DNA of 64,000 bases from Durusdinium trenchii (taxonomy: Eukaryota > Sar > Dinophyceae > Suessiales > Symbiodiniaceae), in assembly GCA_963970005.1 (NCBI GenBank), contig CAXAMN010021751.1:673241-737240 (forward strand). Direction: 5' to 3'. The notes under the pieces were generated by a model. The model was not told where the DNA came from. It was given only the letters and a program-made list of their open reading frames with translations, and did not search any database. Position 1 is the stretch's first letter, and every line of letters begins with the position of its first letter. Shown here in pieces: positions 1-11,424 of the stretch. A program made the translations under genes and the position numbers.

Positions 1-245
1 TTTCTCATGTACTTGGGAATTTCTCTTCCGCAACCTCACCGGGGGAGAGTGTCAATCACTTGAGCCGTTTCGCAAGCACGAGAGGCACGTCTGCCATGGA
101 TTTTGTCGATTCCGGGGTCCAAAAATCCCACGGAACAGATCTGAACCAAACCAACCCACCAACATTGGCTTTTCATGGCTTTTCAACAGCTTTATGAGCT
201 TTTGCCTCTCCCAGCTGCCCCCCGATCCGCCGCCAAACCAGGCAC

Positions 246-3200
246 GTGAAGCCACTCATGCTGCCCTCGGTCTCTCCCGCCACGATGATGTTGCCTGAAG
301 AGTCCAAGGTCACCGCCCGGGCATCATCAAAAGCTGCCGTGCCCGTCATCACCGTCCATTGCCAAACCCCAGCACTGTCGAAGAGCATGAGCAAAATATC
401 GTTGCTGCCGGCTGAACCTGAGATGCCCGCTGAACCAACCCACCTTCTCCAGTAAAGGATGAGACATGGGCCGCTCGGCCGCTCGGCAGCTCGTCCATGT
501 CTTCCCTCACTGTCCGGGAAATTAAAGGTTCACCGGTTTTCCACCAGTTCATCTTCATTGGAGAAGCCAATCCCCCAAAAAGGTTAAGCTATCCACTGAG
601 TGGGTAGGATGCGGTTCCATAGCAGCAGCAGCGGAGCCAACCCACCAGCGCATTGTTGAGGCATATGTGTTTTCAATATAACCTTTGAGAACCCTGAGAA
701 CTCCAATCCATGAATTGCAATGGATTTGTTAGATGATTTGTTCAAACATAGCTTAAAACAATCGGGGCGGGGTGTCCTTATTCTTCATCCACACCAGCAG
801 CATCCAAGGTTTTCCAAACAAGGGGAAACAAGGACATGTTATTTGACTAGTTGGCAGTTGGCACGTGTCCTGAACATTTTCCATCATTTTCCTTGAACAC
901 ACTGGTGCATCACATTCATGCGTTTGCGGCTGTCCTTGGCGCGTTTCGAGCGGGCCGACAAAAACGGCCGTCGAGATGCTAGAGCCATCCACGGTACCAT
1001 AACTCGCGCCCATGGCCACAACATTGCCACTGGCATCGATGGTGACTCCTGTAAAGGAGTCAGCGGCACTGGCATCACCCCGTTGCACGAACCACTGCTG
1101 AGTGCCACTGCTGCTCAACTTCCTGGAAGCAAAAGGGATGCTTCGGGACATTGCCGCTTCACAGCCAGCCGAACCAGCCCCCTTTTGTCCATGTCGAACT
1201 TGGGAAGTTCATTGGACCATGGCAACATGCTCCTCACCATGGCATGAAAACAAATGATTGAAATGTACATGTCATGGTGGGCATCACTCGAAGTAGTATA
1301 TTTTTTTTTCTGAGGGGATGGTGCATCAAGGCCCAAGATCCAACACAGCTTCACCACCGTTTCATCAATGATTCCACCAGAGCGAGGAACGATCACATCC
1401 AAGTTGGCCTAATGTAGAATCGTGATTCATAACCCCCCAACGAGGAAGTTTTACAATCCAAATGGAAGGGTCATTGATCAAGATTCTACATGACATCCTT
1501 CCGTTTGAAGTTGACTGAGGGTGAGGGAGCTGAGGGTGGGGGTTAGTGGGGCTGGGCACCATTGGCACCTCCGATTCCGGGATCCCCAAAAACCATCCGA
1601 AAGCATGTGCAAACCTACTAGTAGAAGCCGCTGCAACACGCCCGGCAAGATGGAACATAGACTCACATATGACATATACATACACATACTAAAACCTGTT
1701 GGGTATAGCGTGGAGGCATAGAGGGCCTCCTATGCCAAGAAAAGGGGTGGTGCAAGGGCCCTGATAATGGTATGCAAACGTGTTTTGGTGCAACAAAATG
1801 AACACACACACACACAAGGTATTTCTTTGAACGTTTCTCCTTTAGCCACTCATGAAAACCGTCAACAAGTCGGAGTGAACTGTGCAACAGGTCCACCTTG
1901 GATTTAAGGAACTTGGAACAATAAAACACATTCCCCAGGTATGGGGAATTAACCATAGAAACATAGAAACAATCACTACCTGATCAGCAAAACCAGGCCA
2001 AGAGTCAGTACAAAGGGATCGGCCATTGTGTCAAATCTGCCGCCACCCGTCCACCCCGCTGCCACCACACTGTCGTCGCTATCGACGGCCAGGGAGTGGC
2101 CCTGGTCTTCGGAGGCGGTACCACCCTGAAAGCCCCAAAGCAATGAACCAGCCTGGTTGGTGTTTTCAAAGCAACCACTTGAACAATAGTCAGAGGGTCC
2201 AATTTCATCCCCAAGGGTTGAAAATAAACATATCCGAAAACCATCACCTAGCAGCACTGCTGAGCTTCAGCACCGTGTAATCCATGGAGCCTGCCAACCC
2301 GAGAAGACGACGAAAAGAACCGCCTCCCGCCTCCCCCGATGTTAGGTCTCGATCCAGGACCGAGTCCGGCTGAGGGTGGGATCGAATTTGGGGGCATCAG
2401 CTTTCTTCAGTGTGTGCTCCTCAAAGAACACCCTCTTCTTCTGGGTTTGGGACTTCTGGAAGAACTGGGCATGAGTTCTTTTGAGCAATGAACCACGGCT
2501 AACTAGGAGTCAAACTGTCCGACCACCGATACTAATCCGTCAAGTAAATCAATGCAAATATCCTTCACACTTATAATAAGGTACAGGGTTGAGGCGTTGT
2601 CTTGGTGGTCGGGCGTGGAGGTTCCTATGTGGTGCTCCTCCTGAATTTTCGACCGCTTGCTTTGTGTCGCTTCCATGTCCGCAGGAAAGCCTTCGGTGAA
2701 AAACAACCGCGGCTGGATATAGCTCATGGTCGCAGTGATTTTTTGGGTTGATTCCAATCCCAGCAGTCCTTTTGATGTTTGGCACCATCAGCGAGAGTAA
2801 AACCCCAAGACTCGCAATCTTTAGGTGGACAATGGGTCCTGCTGGTCCAGTTCTGTAGGGATTGAAAGAGCATTTCAACATCTAGTCAGTCTTTGTTCCA
2901 CAATCTTCACATTTCGTCTTCCCAAAAATTGAAAGCACACTGAAGCAGTCCGGTCTTGGAATCATGGATCATTGTCTGTTGTCTGGGAGTCCGGCCTGAA
3001 GCAATTTGAGGATCTTCCGGACAATTGTGCAGTGAACACGATGAGTAATGATGAGCCTATACGCTGACCATATTTATGACTAACATGGTGATGGGACAGC
3101 TCAACGTTACAATGTTACATATATATCTACAAAAAGAGCTGCGTGTCTCAAACTGGACCCTGGGATGGAACAGGTCCAATCAGTCCAATCCCATGATCCC

Positions 3201-3472
3201 CAAAAGAGTCTTCGTGGCACGGTGTCCAATCTGAACGCAGGGATCTACTCTACTTTCTATGACACATATCTGGTCATCTATAGAGGGCATATGAGGGCAT
3301 GATATTCAATACCGGAAAAGGTCGCTACCATTCGGTACCGCTACTTGTCGGCCGCACCTGCCAGTGTTTCATCCGGCCCAAATCCGAACGGCCTGCATTC
3401 ATTCCATACAGGCTGCCGCCACTGAATCCCGCCGCCAGCACATTTCCCGAGGAGTCACTACTCAGCCCCCAC
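246..3472 (-). CDS. SBBP-repeat beta-propeller protein (partial, five exons)
   Basis: The best chain of minus-strand exons is 3472-3393, 2290-2256, 2152-2007, 1122-980 and 417-246. Each carries part of an SBBP-type blade: an aspartate/serine turn such as DSSGN or DASGN, then a hydrophobic strand and a G-rich turn (LAAGFSGGSLYG, VAAGWTGG, VAMGASYG, IVAGETEG), then a strand ending in KLSS and a W. Joins keep frame and recreate repeat boundaries: MNA/GSMDYTVLKLSS, LKLSS/AGSLLW, DPFVL/KLSSSG and DGSS/SAGSND. The donors used would be GC (3392), GC (2255), GA (2006) and GC (979). Acceptors are AG followed by G in every case. SBBP proteins are mostly bacterial and secreted, and act in adhesion or as enzyme scaffolds; the role here is unknown. 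The gene runs off the left edge, so the C-terminus is missing, and its start was not found. Family is fairly certain; exact exon ends less so. Confidence 0.72.
1411..1493. mobile_element. TIR element, family C copy 1
   Basis: The ends are imperfect inverted repeats: TAATGTAGAATCGTGATT on the left and AATGATCAAGATTCTACATGA-like on the right. They resemble the much better preserved copy at 49383-49468. It lies in the predicted SBBP intron between 2007 and 1122. Confidence 0.55.
2342..2455 (-). other. Candidate terminal exon inside an SBBP intron
   Basis: After a good acceptor (TTCTTCCAG, AG at 2457-2456) the minus strand is open for 37 codons and ends with TAA at 2344-2342. The peptide is charged and protein-like (KKRVFFEEHTLKKADAPK, then a PTLSRTRSW tail). 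It lies inside the intron predicted between the SBBP exons at 3472-3393 and 2290-2256, on the same strand. It could be an alternative last exon, the 3-prime end of a nested or preceding gene, or a gene fragment. If it is instead internal, a GA donor near the stop would be needed. Confidence 0.4.
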
Positions 3473-3914
3473 CTGAGAAGAAATCAGCCTATGGTTCCAT
3501 GTGCTTCATGTAGTTATATATATATATACATGCAAGGCATGCAAGGGTATGGCTCCAAATCGGCTTCTCCTAAAACCCATTGCCAACAGGAAAAACGAAT
3601 TACGATGCAATTCCCGGAAAAACCGGTGGCTGGAACTTTCAATGTCAAAGACATAGACGAATGGGGCAATGGCTTGCGTCATGAACAAGGGTGATGAACC
3701 GTTGGGTGATCTCTCCTCAGCCACAAAAGACATGCCACAGCCCATATGAAACAACTCACCTCCACACCACACCAGTTTTCGGTTGGATCCCCTCAGGACG
3801 TCTAGTGGTTGGTAGCACAAGTGCTCGCACCCCGCCCTGGCTGGGCAAGGGCAGGCAGGCGAAAATAGAAAAAAACAAACATTCTGCACAACTCCCGGGA
3901 ACACTCGGTTGGTA

Positions 3915-3975
3915 GTGGCACCAGTTCCTGTCTGGTAGGTCCAATCGTTGTATAGTGCGGAAGCCAGACGCCCCA
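3915..3975 (-). other. Candidate upstream SBBP exon
   Basis: The minus strand reads NDWTYQTGTGATTN, which fits the W-x-Y-Q-x-G stretch that normally precedes the DSSGN turn of an SBBP blade. It would sit just upstream of the exon at 3472-3393. The splice ends could not be fixed because no donor gives a clean phase match. It may be part of the same gene. Confidence 0.35.
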
Positions 3976-5296
3976 GGAAGATCCACCAGCGCATCTCATG
4001 GGTCACAGGGAGGCAGCAAGTGCACCAAATGACTTAAATGTCTGAGGTCCAATGCATGATGAGAAATAGATTTGAAACAGTATGGATTGTGCTTCTGGAT
4101 GCTGTGGCTCGCAGTTGAAAATTCTTTAAAAGTTCGGCAGTTCTTTCCCGTCACATTGTGCTCCTCAAATTCGGCTGGTCAAAAGCTTTGTCAAACCTAG
4201 ACTGGGGCGGCCAAACTACACTCCTGAAAACTAACATGGACCCTGGTCGAATGGCACCTGAAAGACTGTTTTCCTCGAACGCTGCACCAGAGGTTTTCAG
4301 GTTCTATGTTAATCTTCCAGAGTGTAGGTCCAGGTTGGAGCCAGTGAAACAGCTGCGCGGGCGACCGCCGCTGACCGGTGACGGAACAGCGCCAGGCCGT
4401 CGGCGAACGGTGACCCAGGCCACCCGGTGGTGGGCCTCGTCCAGGATTTTCAAGGTTCTGAGTGAGGGGAAAGGTAGCTGTAGCCGACACATGTGGAATA
4501 CCAGAGAGGAATACAAGGACCCAACATGTGCATGTGTGTGTGTTCATGGATTTAACATGATTTACAGTAACCAGGTTGGGGTCACGCATTGCTGTGCTTG
4601 CTGTGCTTCGCTAGCTCTCACATAGATGCATTCTACTTTGGTTCACTCTTTTCTGAATGCTTGCAGTTATCTTGGTTTCGGCATAGCTTAGCATTGTTCA
4701 CCATTTCGACAACACAAAACTACTTGTGCCGCAACAGTATCCCGAACACCCATCAGAGCAAGTGCTACTGCTAAAAACCCTTCCTGTTGCTGGCTTGCTG
4801 GCAAACCCCTTTGTGTGGAAGCGCTTCTTCGATAGCCATCAAAGCCCTTCGTGAAAGCCTTCAGACATGGACAATAGAAAGCTCTCCTCACATGGACAAT
4901 AGAAAGCTCTCTTCACGTCCATGGTTTACAAATGCTGCAAACACATGCCTTTTTCTTCGCGGGACCACTGGGTGCGAGTTACTGGATGTGCCATGGGCGT
5001 AGGATGCAAACATATGTTGGTGACTGAACGGGTTGCTATCAACTCTCCCAAAACGCCCGCTACCAGTAGAGTTCCTTTGTCCGGCACTCCATCTCGCAGG
5101 TGTCTAAGTGCAAGCTTTTCACAGTTACAACGTTCGGCGTGCGCCTGATTTGAAGATATATTTTTGGATAGAGAGAGAGGGAGAGAAGACCTACGTACAT
5201 GTGCAAATGCAGTATGTGAACATGATCTGAGAAACAAACAAGATGGAACCCACGAACCCGAATGCAAACACGTTCGAAAATCCAATATGTCCAAAT
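3973..5296. other. Intergenic or intronic stretch, no gene assigned
   Basis: Apart from the TIR element at 4213-4335, the only coding-like piece is a GC-rich minus-strand segment near 4330-4460, open in two frames (one reads LKILDEAHHRVAWVTV). Its acceptor is plausible (CCCTCACTCAG) but no family or neighbouring exon supports it. I see nothing else here. Confidence 0.3.
4213..4335. mobile_element. TIR element, family G copy 1
   Basis: The left end reads ACACTCCTGAAAACTAACAT then GGACC. The right end is its inverted counterpart, GTTCTATGTTAATCTTCCAG then AGTGTAGGTCC. The second copy at 11583-11703 has the same terminal repeats. There is no coding capacity, so this is a MITE-like element. Confidence 0.6.
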
Positions 5297-7580
5297 GACA
5301 CTCTTGTAGGACACTCTTGCGGGACACTCTGTAGGACACTCTTGTAGCACACTCTTGTGGGTCACTCTTGTAGGAAACTCTTGTGGGACACTCTTGTAGG
5401 ACACTCTTGTGGGACACTCTTGTGGGACACTCTTGTAGGACACTCTTGTGGGACACTCTTGTGGGACACTCTTGTGGGACACTCTTGTAGGACACTCTTG
5501 TGGGATACTTGTGTAGGACACTCTCAAGGGACACTCTTGTCGGGCACTCTAGTGGGACACTGTTGTGGGACAGTCTTGTCTTGTGGGACACTCTTGTAGG
5601 ACACTCTTGTGGGATACTCCTGTAGGACACTCTTAAGGGCCACTCTTGTGAGACACACTCTTGTAGGACACTCCTGTGGGACACTCTTGTAGGACACTCT
5701 TGTGGGACACTCTTGTGAGACACTCTTGTAGAACACTTGTGTGGGTCACTTGCAGGACACTCTTGTGGGACACTCTTACACGACACTCTTGTAGGACACT
5801 CTTGTGGGACACTCTTGTAGGACACTCTTGTAGGACACTCTTGTGGGACACTCTTGTGGGACACTCTTGTGGGACACTCTTATAGGACACTCTTGTGGGA
5901 CACACTCCTCTTGTAGGACACTCCTGTAGGACACTCTTGTGGGTCACTCTTGTAGGAAGCTCTTGTGGGACACTCTTGTAGGACACTCTTGTGGGACACT
6001 CTGTGGGACACGCTTGTGGGACACTCTTATAGGACACTCTTGTGGAACACTCTTGTGGGACCCTCTTGTAGGACACTCTTGTGGGACACTCTTGTAGGAC
6101 ACTCTTGTGGGACACTCTTGTGGGACACTCTTGTGGGACACTCTTGTGGGACACTCTTGTAGGACACTCTTANNNNNNNNNNNNNNNNNNNNNNNNNNNN
6201 NNNNNNNNNNNNNNNNNNNNNNNNNNNNNNNNNNNNNNNNNNNNNNNNNNNNNNNNNNNNNNNNNNNNNNNNCTTGTGGGACACTCTAGTGGGACACTGT
6301 TGTGGGACAGTCTTGTAGGACACTCTTGTGGGACACTCTTGTAGGACACTCTTGTGGGACACTCTTCTGGGACACTCTTGTAGGACACTCTTGTGGGTTA
6401 CTCTTGTGGGGCACTCTTGTAGGACACTCTTGTGGGACACTCTTCTGGGACACTCTTGTAGGACACTCTTGTAGGACACTCTTGTGGGTCACTCTTGTAG
6501 GAAACTCCTGTGGGACTCTTGTAGGACACTCTTGTGGGACACTCTTATAGGACACTCTTGTGGAACACTCTTGTGGGACCCTTTTGTAGGACACTCTTGT
6601 GGGACACTCTTGTAGGAAACTCTTGTGGGACACTCTTGTGAGACACTCTTGTGGGACACTCCGGCAGTACGCCACATACCCGACTAACGTCCTCACCCAA
6701 GAACACTCTTGTAGGACACTCTTGTGGGACACTCTTGTGGGACACTCTTATAGGACACTCTTGTGGGACACTCTTCTGGGACACTCTTGTAGGACACTCT
6801 TGTAGGACACTCTTGTGGGTCACTCTTGTGGGGCACTCTTGTAGGACACTCTTGTGGGACACTCTTCCCTGGGACACTCTTGTAGGACACTCTTGTAGGA
6901 CACTCTTGTGGGTCACTCTTGTAGGAAACTCCTCTGCGACTCTTGTGGGACACTCTTGTGGGACACTCTTGTGAGACACTCTTGTGGGCCACTCTTGTGG
7001 GACACTCTTGTGGGACACTCTTGTAGGACACTCTTGTGGGATACTCTTGTCGGACACTCTTAAGGGACACTCCTGTGAGACACTCTTGAGCGACACTGTT
7101 GCGGGACACTCTTGTGGGACACTCTTGTGGGACACTCTTGTAGAACACTCTTGTAGGACACTCTTGTGGGACACTCTTGTGGGACACTCTTGTGCGACGC
7201 TCTTGTAGGAAACTCTTGTGGGACACTCTTGTAGGACACTCTTGTGGGACACTCTTATAGGACACTCTTGTGGGACACTCTTGTGGGACACTCTTGTAGG
7301 ACACTCTTGTGGAACACTCTTGTGGGTCACTCTTGTAGGAAACTCTTGTGGGACACTCTTGTGGGACACTCTGTGGGACACTCTTGTGGGACTCTCTTGT
7401 GGGACACTCTTGTAGGATACTCTTGTGGGACAGTCTTGTAGGACACTCTTGTTTGACACTCTTGTGGGACACTCTTGTAGGACACTCTTGTGGGATACTC
7501 CTGTAGGACACTCTTAAGGGACACTCTTGTGAGACACTCTAGCGGGACACTGTTGGGGGACACTCTTGTGGGACTCTCTT
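5297..7580. repeat. 13-bp minisatellite (CACTCTTGTRGGA)n
   Basis: About 2.2 kb of tandem 13-mers, mainly CACTCTTGTGGGA and CACTCTTGTAGGA, with point changes and occasional 1-5 bp indels. The two main variants alternate in runs rather than in a strict higher-order unit. Because 13 is not a multiple of three and no phase contains a stop, all six frames stay open for long stretches as 13-residue peptide repeats. These frames should not be called genes. The array includes an assembly gap, and its true length is unknown. Confidence 0.95.
6173..6272. other. Assembly gap of 100 N
   Basis: Exactly 100 N within the minisatellite. The round number suggests a placeholder of unknown size from scaffolding, so the array may be much longer. 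Confidence 0.98.
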
Positions 7581-7582
7581 CC

Positions 7583-7727
7583 AGCTCCCCAGACGAAGTC
7601 GCCAGTTCTCAGCTTCCAGCTCCACAGATTCCTCCGCGTACTAATTGTACTACAAGGTCGCCAGTTCTCAGCTTCCAGCTCCACAGATTGCTCCGCGTAC
7701 TCAAGTTGTACCACAAAGTCGCCAGTG
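7583..7727. repeat. Tandem repeat of about 60 bp
   Basis: Two full units and one partial unit of a segment beginning TCGCCAGTTCTCAGCTTCCA and running through CCACAGATT and CTCCGCGTACT. It directly abuts the 13-bp minisatellite. No coding role is proposed. Confidence 0.8.
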
Positions 7728-7985
7728 CTCGCCTGCATTTCGCGCGCTCCACACGCACGATCTCCGCAGAGGGTTGCGCGGGCACCGGACAAATCGCACT
7801 CTCGCCTGCATTTCGCGCACTCGACACGCACGATCTCCGCAGAGGGTTGCGTGCGCATGGGGCAAATCGCACTCTCGCCTGCATTTCGCGCACTCGACAC
7901 GCACGATCTCCGCAGAGGGTTGCGCGTCTCGCCTGCATTTCGCACACTCGACACGCACGATCTCCGCAGAGGGTTGCGCGTCAAG
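7728..7985. repeat. Tandem repeat of 55-73 bp
   Basis: Four units starting CTCGCCTGCATTTCGCGCAC at about 7728, 7801, 7873 and 7928. Each continues through GACACGCACGATCTCCGCAG to GGGTTGCGCG. Two units have an extra spacer of about 17 bp containing GGGCAAATCGCACT. Open frames through this region look like repeat artefacts. Confidence 0.85.
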
Positions 7986-7989
7986 TCTC

Positions 7990-8640
7990 CAAAACGAGCG
8001 TTTCGTACGAGACTTCCTCCAAAAGTCAAGCGGAAACACCCATCGGAGCACACACATCACGCAGCCCTGCCAAGCAGTTTCGCGATTCCAGCCCCTCCAA
8101 ACAACATCCGCTCACACGCCAATCCCAATGTGACAGCGACATTCACCTCTACCACAACTCACAACCTCACGATTCCCTGCGCCTGCCACGAGAATCGCAC
8201 TTCCACGCCTCAAAACCCGTACGAAGTCCTGCGCATGCCACGAAAAGTGACAATATCATCGCATGTGAGCTTCAACAAAATTTGCACCACACCACACGCT
8301 TGGAATGATTTCGACCCGTTCAGAGCACACTCCCATCCACCAAAATCGCCATTTCAGCTGAGACTTGTCACGAAAACCGAGCTTCGATGCCACACCCTGA
8401 AACGCAAATCCCAATGGCACGGCCACATCCAACACCCCAAAAACACGACTCTCCAAACGCTAATCCCAATGGCACTGCGCAGCAAACTGCGGATCTCACA
8501 AAACGCTGCGCCTGTGCAGCGAAATGCATCACGTTTCTTGCGCGACATGTCCGTGTCACGCAAATCACAATGGAATAGCGGCGCAAACTGACACGTGACA
8601 CATCCATGCAAAGTCACTTGCAAAAGCTTCCCCCAATGGC
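7990..8640. repeat. Degenerate repeats with AATCCCAATGGCAC-like blocks
   Basis: Variants of AATCCCAATGKSAC and of TGCGCMTGCCACGAGAATCG recur several times. They suggest an older, decayed tandem or dispersed array that continues the repeat-rich block on its left. No exon signal is visible. Confidence 0.55.
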
Positions 8641-8651
8641 AGCGAATTTGA

Positions 8652-8722
8652 GACGCGACGACGACGACACGACGACGAGAGACGACGACAGACGACGAGA
8701 GACGACGACCCACGACGCAAGC
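8652..8722. repeat. GACGA-rich simple repeat
   Basis: An irregular run built from GACGACGAC and GACGACGAGA units with no stable period. It closes the repeat block that starts at 5297. Confidence 0.85.
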
Positions 8723-9122
8723 CATGCAAACACAGGTCCAACCCCCAGACCCCCAACTATAGACGGGAACCCTTCGCTACGCATTCGGGAAAAACACCAA
8801 ATAGGAGCCAAAGGGGGGTCACCCCCCCAAATTCCAGGAACATTTTCGAGCTTGACACCATCACCCAGGCCCAGCCAGTCGCTTGTCCAGCAGTTGGCAC
8901 CATTCTCCGAGATTGGCACGCTGGGCTTTCTAGCGATGTAGGGAGGGCAGCTTCAGCATCTGCAAAACAAATGCTGGGAACAAAAACGAACAACAGTATA
9001 CCACAGTCACTTCGTTTTGTTGCTCTTTTTGACGCGAGTCACTTTGACCCGACTCCTCCTTTCCTGCCCACACCACACCAACGGCGGAAAACAAAACTCC
9101 ACGTGTTGTAACGAAAGGGATT

Positions 9123-9470
9123 TCAAAAACCACCGATCCCTTTCATTCCAGGGCCCAGGAACTGAGCGAACCAGAACCTCGAAAAACCGGACGTGGTTTT
9201 CTGCAAAAAGTGGTAGACAACCGCCTCAAAGACGGTCCTGGACCCGGCTTCAGTGAAACGCTTTCGACCGGCCTTAGGCCGTTCTCTTCCAAAAAAAAAG
9301 GCTGCTGTCAGAAACCCGTGCTCCACCCGGGCGTTCAGGCGTGGATCGAACGAGACGATCGGAAGATGGTTTTTCGAAATCAGAATCCGCGTATAGATGA
9401 AACCATACCATCAAAGGGAATGGCAATAGGACCCAGGGCATCGGAATGATTTCGCTGGGAAACCCATAGA
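9123..9470 (-). other. Weak candidate exon region
   Basis: Two overlapping minus-strand frames are open. One reads DSDFEKPSSDRLVRSTPERP, the other contains GRERPKAGRKRFTEAGSR. Composition is protein-like, but no family, start or consistent splice pair could be set. Either frame or neither may be coding. Confidence 0.25.
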
Positions 9471-9837
9471 CCAAGAACGCATACCAGCACCTTTATGTTG
9501 GGGTCACCAATGGAAGCCCCTGCACCACTACCTCCATTGGACACCCCTTGAAGGTCCAGGCAGGTTCCTTATATATAGTGGTAAGTGGGCTTATTGGGGG
9601 AATTTCTCGGTGTCACATGTGATTTTCGATAGGCCTGGCGTCCATGCCCTGCTTCCCTTGTGCAAACCAACAATTGTTCCCAATTTCTAAGCGGAGCTGT
9701 GCGCGTTGTATATGGAACACCCGAGGTTTTTAGTGGTTTTGAGTACATCCTTGCCAAAACACGATGTTTTCCTGAGAGCCCTTTGTTTTTAAAGGGTTTG
9801 AATGCGTAATTCGGGTGTATATGTAAAAAAAATATAT

Positions 9838-9940
9838 CCCTAGGGCTCCAGTCGTACCTGCTTAGAAGGTGGGAGTGGGGATGTTTGGGGAGGGTGCCGG
9901 GAGGGTCCAGTCATGAGGAGGTACGACTGGAGCCCTGGGG
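9838..9940. mobile_element. TIR element, family B copy 1
   Basis: The ends are close to perfect inverted repeats: CCCTAGGGCTCCAGTCGTAC and, on the right, GTACGACTGGAGCCCTGGGG. The core carries GGATGTTTGGGGAGGGTGCC and GGGAGGGTCCA, also found at 14560-14652. There is no ORF. This is a MITE-like element. Confidence 0.75.
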
Positions 9941-10036
9941 TGTATACATATACATATATATCTATATAAATACATGTATATATGTATTATATATCATTAT
10001 ATATATAAAATTATATATCATTACAGTATATATAAA
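9941..10036. repeat. AT-rich simple repeat
   Basis: A run of TATATA/TACATA units directly beside the family B element. Low complexity only. Confidence 0.85.
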
Positions 10037-10448
10037 TCCGGTTCATCCTGTAATCGGTGATGAAATCTCTCCTAAAGCGGTAGAACACCTCACTTAGACT
10101 ACAGAATCTGACCATGGCCCTCGTCATCCAAACTAACCGATCTTCAAAAGAGGTGTACTTTACCCAAATGCTCAGCCCGTCCTCATATTGGGGCACACAT
10201 GGGCACACAACTGGTTTGATTTTATTAGATCCCCGGGCCCCTGCCAGGGGCGCAAGAACCTCATATGTGTGTGTAACCTTTGGAATCGCAAGGAACCTTT
10301 TGGCTTTTTGATGATTCTTTTCTGTTGAATCAAGAACGCAGGGGGCTGTGATCTGTATCGGTTCATCACCTCGGCTTTGGAACTTGACTTTGGAACTTTG
10401 GAAACTGGAGCTTCAGGATGCTTGGACCTCGTTGCATGGTTTATTTAC

Positions 10449-10540
10449 CTTAAGAATCCGGGCCCTCAAACAGATGGAGCTTTGAGGCCCCGGACCCCTG
10501 CTATGGAGGTCCGACCCCTGCCATGGACTCGGGCAACCCT
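10449..10540. mobile_element. TIR element, family D copy 1 (one end clear)
   Basis: It starts CTTAAGAATCCGGGCCCTCA and carries the shared core GGCCCCGGACCCCTGC followed by GGTCCGACCCC. The full copy with both ends is at 35817-35926. The right terminus is not obvious here, so it is probably truncated. Confidence 0.5.
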
Positions 10541-10572
10541 AGGTACTGAACATCATCTCCTGTGTGATGCGC

Positions 10573-10735
10573 TCACTTCGCCTGCCTCATTCCGATCGGT
10601 CCGGTCTGGTCGCCGCGTGCTCTTGGGGCGATGATTTGCCACTCAGATCTCAATGTCCTCCTCCAAGCCTCGAACATCGAAGAGACGTGTCGACGCCGGC
10701 GAGGGCCACATGCAGGCGGTCGTTTTTGGAGGTCA
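10573..10735 (-). other. Candidate exon, family unknown
   Basis: A GC-rich minus-strand segment open in two frames: NDRLHVALAGVDTSLRCSRL, or HVSSMFEAWRRTLRSEWQII. Codon-like composition suggests coding, but neither family nor splice ends could be settled. Confidence 0.3.
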
Positions 10736-11424
10736 ACGAGAAAAAAAACAAACACCGAGAGTCGATGTCACGGCAAGTTCCAACCAGCAAAAAGAGCCTC
10801 ACACTGTGACTTGAAAGGGTGAAAGGGTCGCCGAACCCCGGTAGATCGAGAGGACACACATACTTCGATGATTTGGGAGGTGATCGGACTGAAAAAGTAA
10901 CAAAGAACAAACAAAACCCACCTGAAGAGGGATTGACAAGGAGGCCTCTTCCCTGGTATCCCAGCTGGTGCCGAGTTTCTCCCTTGCACCTCCAGTTGGA
11001 GTTTGGGTAATCCAATTCATTCCAAAAGGCCTTCACATCACCACAGGTCCAGGTCACGGGCCAGGCCGAGGGCCAAGCACCGGCAGCCAACAGGCGCCGA
11101 TGGGTGGAGTGGATGGGTTGAAGGCCATGAACGAGCAACGATCACCACAGAAACAGGAACCGAATGTCAGTTGAGTTGGATGAAAATGATGAAATCCGTC
11201 CCACATTCTGGCGAATTGACAAGATCTCGCCAGCCTCTGGCAGTTTCTGCGCAGGATTGCCGGAGAGGAGACTGGACATAGGGCTAAGAAATGATTGATA
11301 TTGACACTAATTATATACAAAGCTTTTTTGCAGTACTATAATATGATTACAATATGATTACGACATGAGATCATGAGGAACTCCATTGAAAACCATGTTC
11401 TCGTGGGAAAAGCACCGCATCAAA

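Noticed and set aside
4926-7560. Long repeat-peptide ORFs on both strands (13-residue units such as ECPTRVSYKSVPQ)
   Set aside because: They arise because a 13-bp repeat with no stop codon is open in every frame. No start, splice or composition signal favours any one frame.
5297-7985. Possible CRISPR array
   Set aside because: The units are directly adjacent with no unique spacers, and the genome is clearly eukaryotic.
7490-8591. Plus-strand ORFs of 162-341 codons across the 7.5-8.6 kb repeats
   Set aside because: They follow the tandem repeat units, overlap each other in all frames, and show no protein-like composition.
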